A stretch of 64,000 nt of DNA from Trichobilharzia regenti (taxonomy: Eukaryota; Platyhelminthes; Trematoda; Strigeidida; Schistosomatidae), in contig OX235264.1 of assembly GCA_944472135.2 (NCBI GenBank), positions 90,902,319 through 90,966,318 of the forward strand, given 5' to 3'. The position numbers and the translations under genes are program-made. Positions 63,741 through 64,000 of this stretch are shown piece by piece. How positions within the stretch are numbered: position 1 is the stretch's first letter; the number at the start of each line of letters is the position of its first letter. The notes beneath the pieces are model-generated. The model had not been told where the DNA came from and ran no database searches. It saw only the letters and a program-made list of their open reading frames with translations.

Positions 63741-64000
63741 CTGTTAACTCCCCCACCCGACGGGATACTTCTCCTGATGTTATATTTATAAATGACTGTG
63801 GAATATATGAAGCTCATAAATTAGCTCTACTGTTTAACTCCGATCATTGTATTGCACGGGTTTTACCCAAAATTTATAGAAAGTTTCACAAGAGAACTGT
63901 TTCATACCTGTCCACGAATATTGTACATGGATGTTACCCTAAAGAGAATGTTCAGAATCTTTGGAGCATGCTCCAAGACACGGGGTGGGACGTGTTCAGT
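63741..64000 (+). pseudogene. CR1-clade LINE endonuclease, C-terminal part, runs off the right edge
   Basis: After the RTE-B duplication the CR1 frame resumes directly: TVNSPTRRDTSPDVIFINDC, then LLFNSDHCIARVLPK (the SDH block), then KFHKRTVSYLSTNIVHGCYP. It is open to base 64,000. Together with 59,500-60,175 it forms one CR1 copy split by RTE-B. Confidence 0.85.

Overview
This window reads as nuclear DNA of a blood fluke (Schistosoma or a close trematode). It is AT-rich and made almost entirely of layered retroelements. Three features point to schistosomes: short interspersed elements (SINEs) carrying the schistosome SM-alpha type hammerhead ribozyme; an RTE-clade LINE of the SR2 type together with a CR1-clade LINE of the SR1 type; and many Penelope-like elements (PLEs) whose reverse transcriptase (RT) is followed by a GIY-YIG domain. 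I found no rRNA, free-standing tRNA, CRISPR or bacterial-type operon. The species cannot be fixed from sequence alone.

Layout. 1-13.5 kb: broken PLE and RTE pieces with tRNA-derived SINEs of three families, called here SINE-A (tRNA-like, no ribozyme), SINE-B (tRNA-like plus a hammerhead unlike SM-alpha) and SM-alpha. 13.5-23.8 kb: PLE copies on both strands and a SINE cluster at 21.87-23.04 kb holding an SM-alpha insertion with two intact hammerheads in opposite orientation. 23.9-31.6 kb: RTE, PLE and SINE-B debris, a remnant of another LTR element near 26.5 kb and an 0.8-kb fold-back element at 30.1-30.9 kb. 32.6-34.0 kb: the only intact host gene recognised, a single-exon seven-helix receptor on the minus strand. 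34-46 kb: PLE, RTE and CR1 fragments. 46-64 kb: a nested stack. A Ty3/Gypsy element with two identical 342-bp LTRs sits inside a CR1 copy. A near full-length RTE lies beside it and carries a SINE-A. A PLE is interrupted by another SINE-A. A second full-length RTE lies inside a further CR1 copy that runs off the right edge.

Insertion order can be read from target-site duplications: Gypsy into CR1 (4 bp, cctc), RTE copy A (15 bp), RTE copy B into CR1 (14 bp), SM-alpha (14 bp) and a truncated SINE-B into CR1 (7 bp). Almost all coding copies are dead. The Gypsy element looks youngest: its frame is broken only by four one-base shifts, each at a short homopolymer.

The most interesting signals are a second hammerhead-bearing SINE family (best copy near 10.53 kb), the recurrent inverted copy of the hammerhead segment at the 5' end of SINEs from both ribozyme families, and the fold-back element at 30.1 kb.
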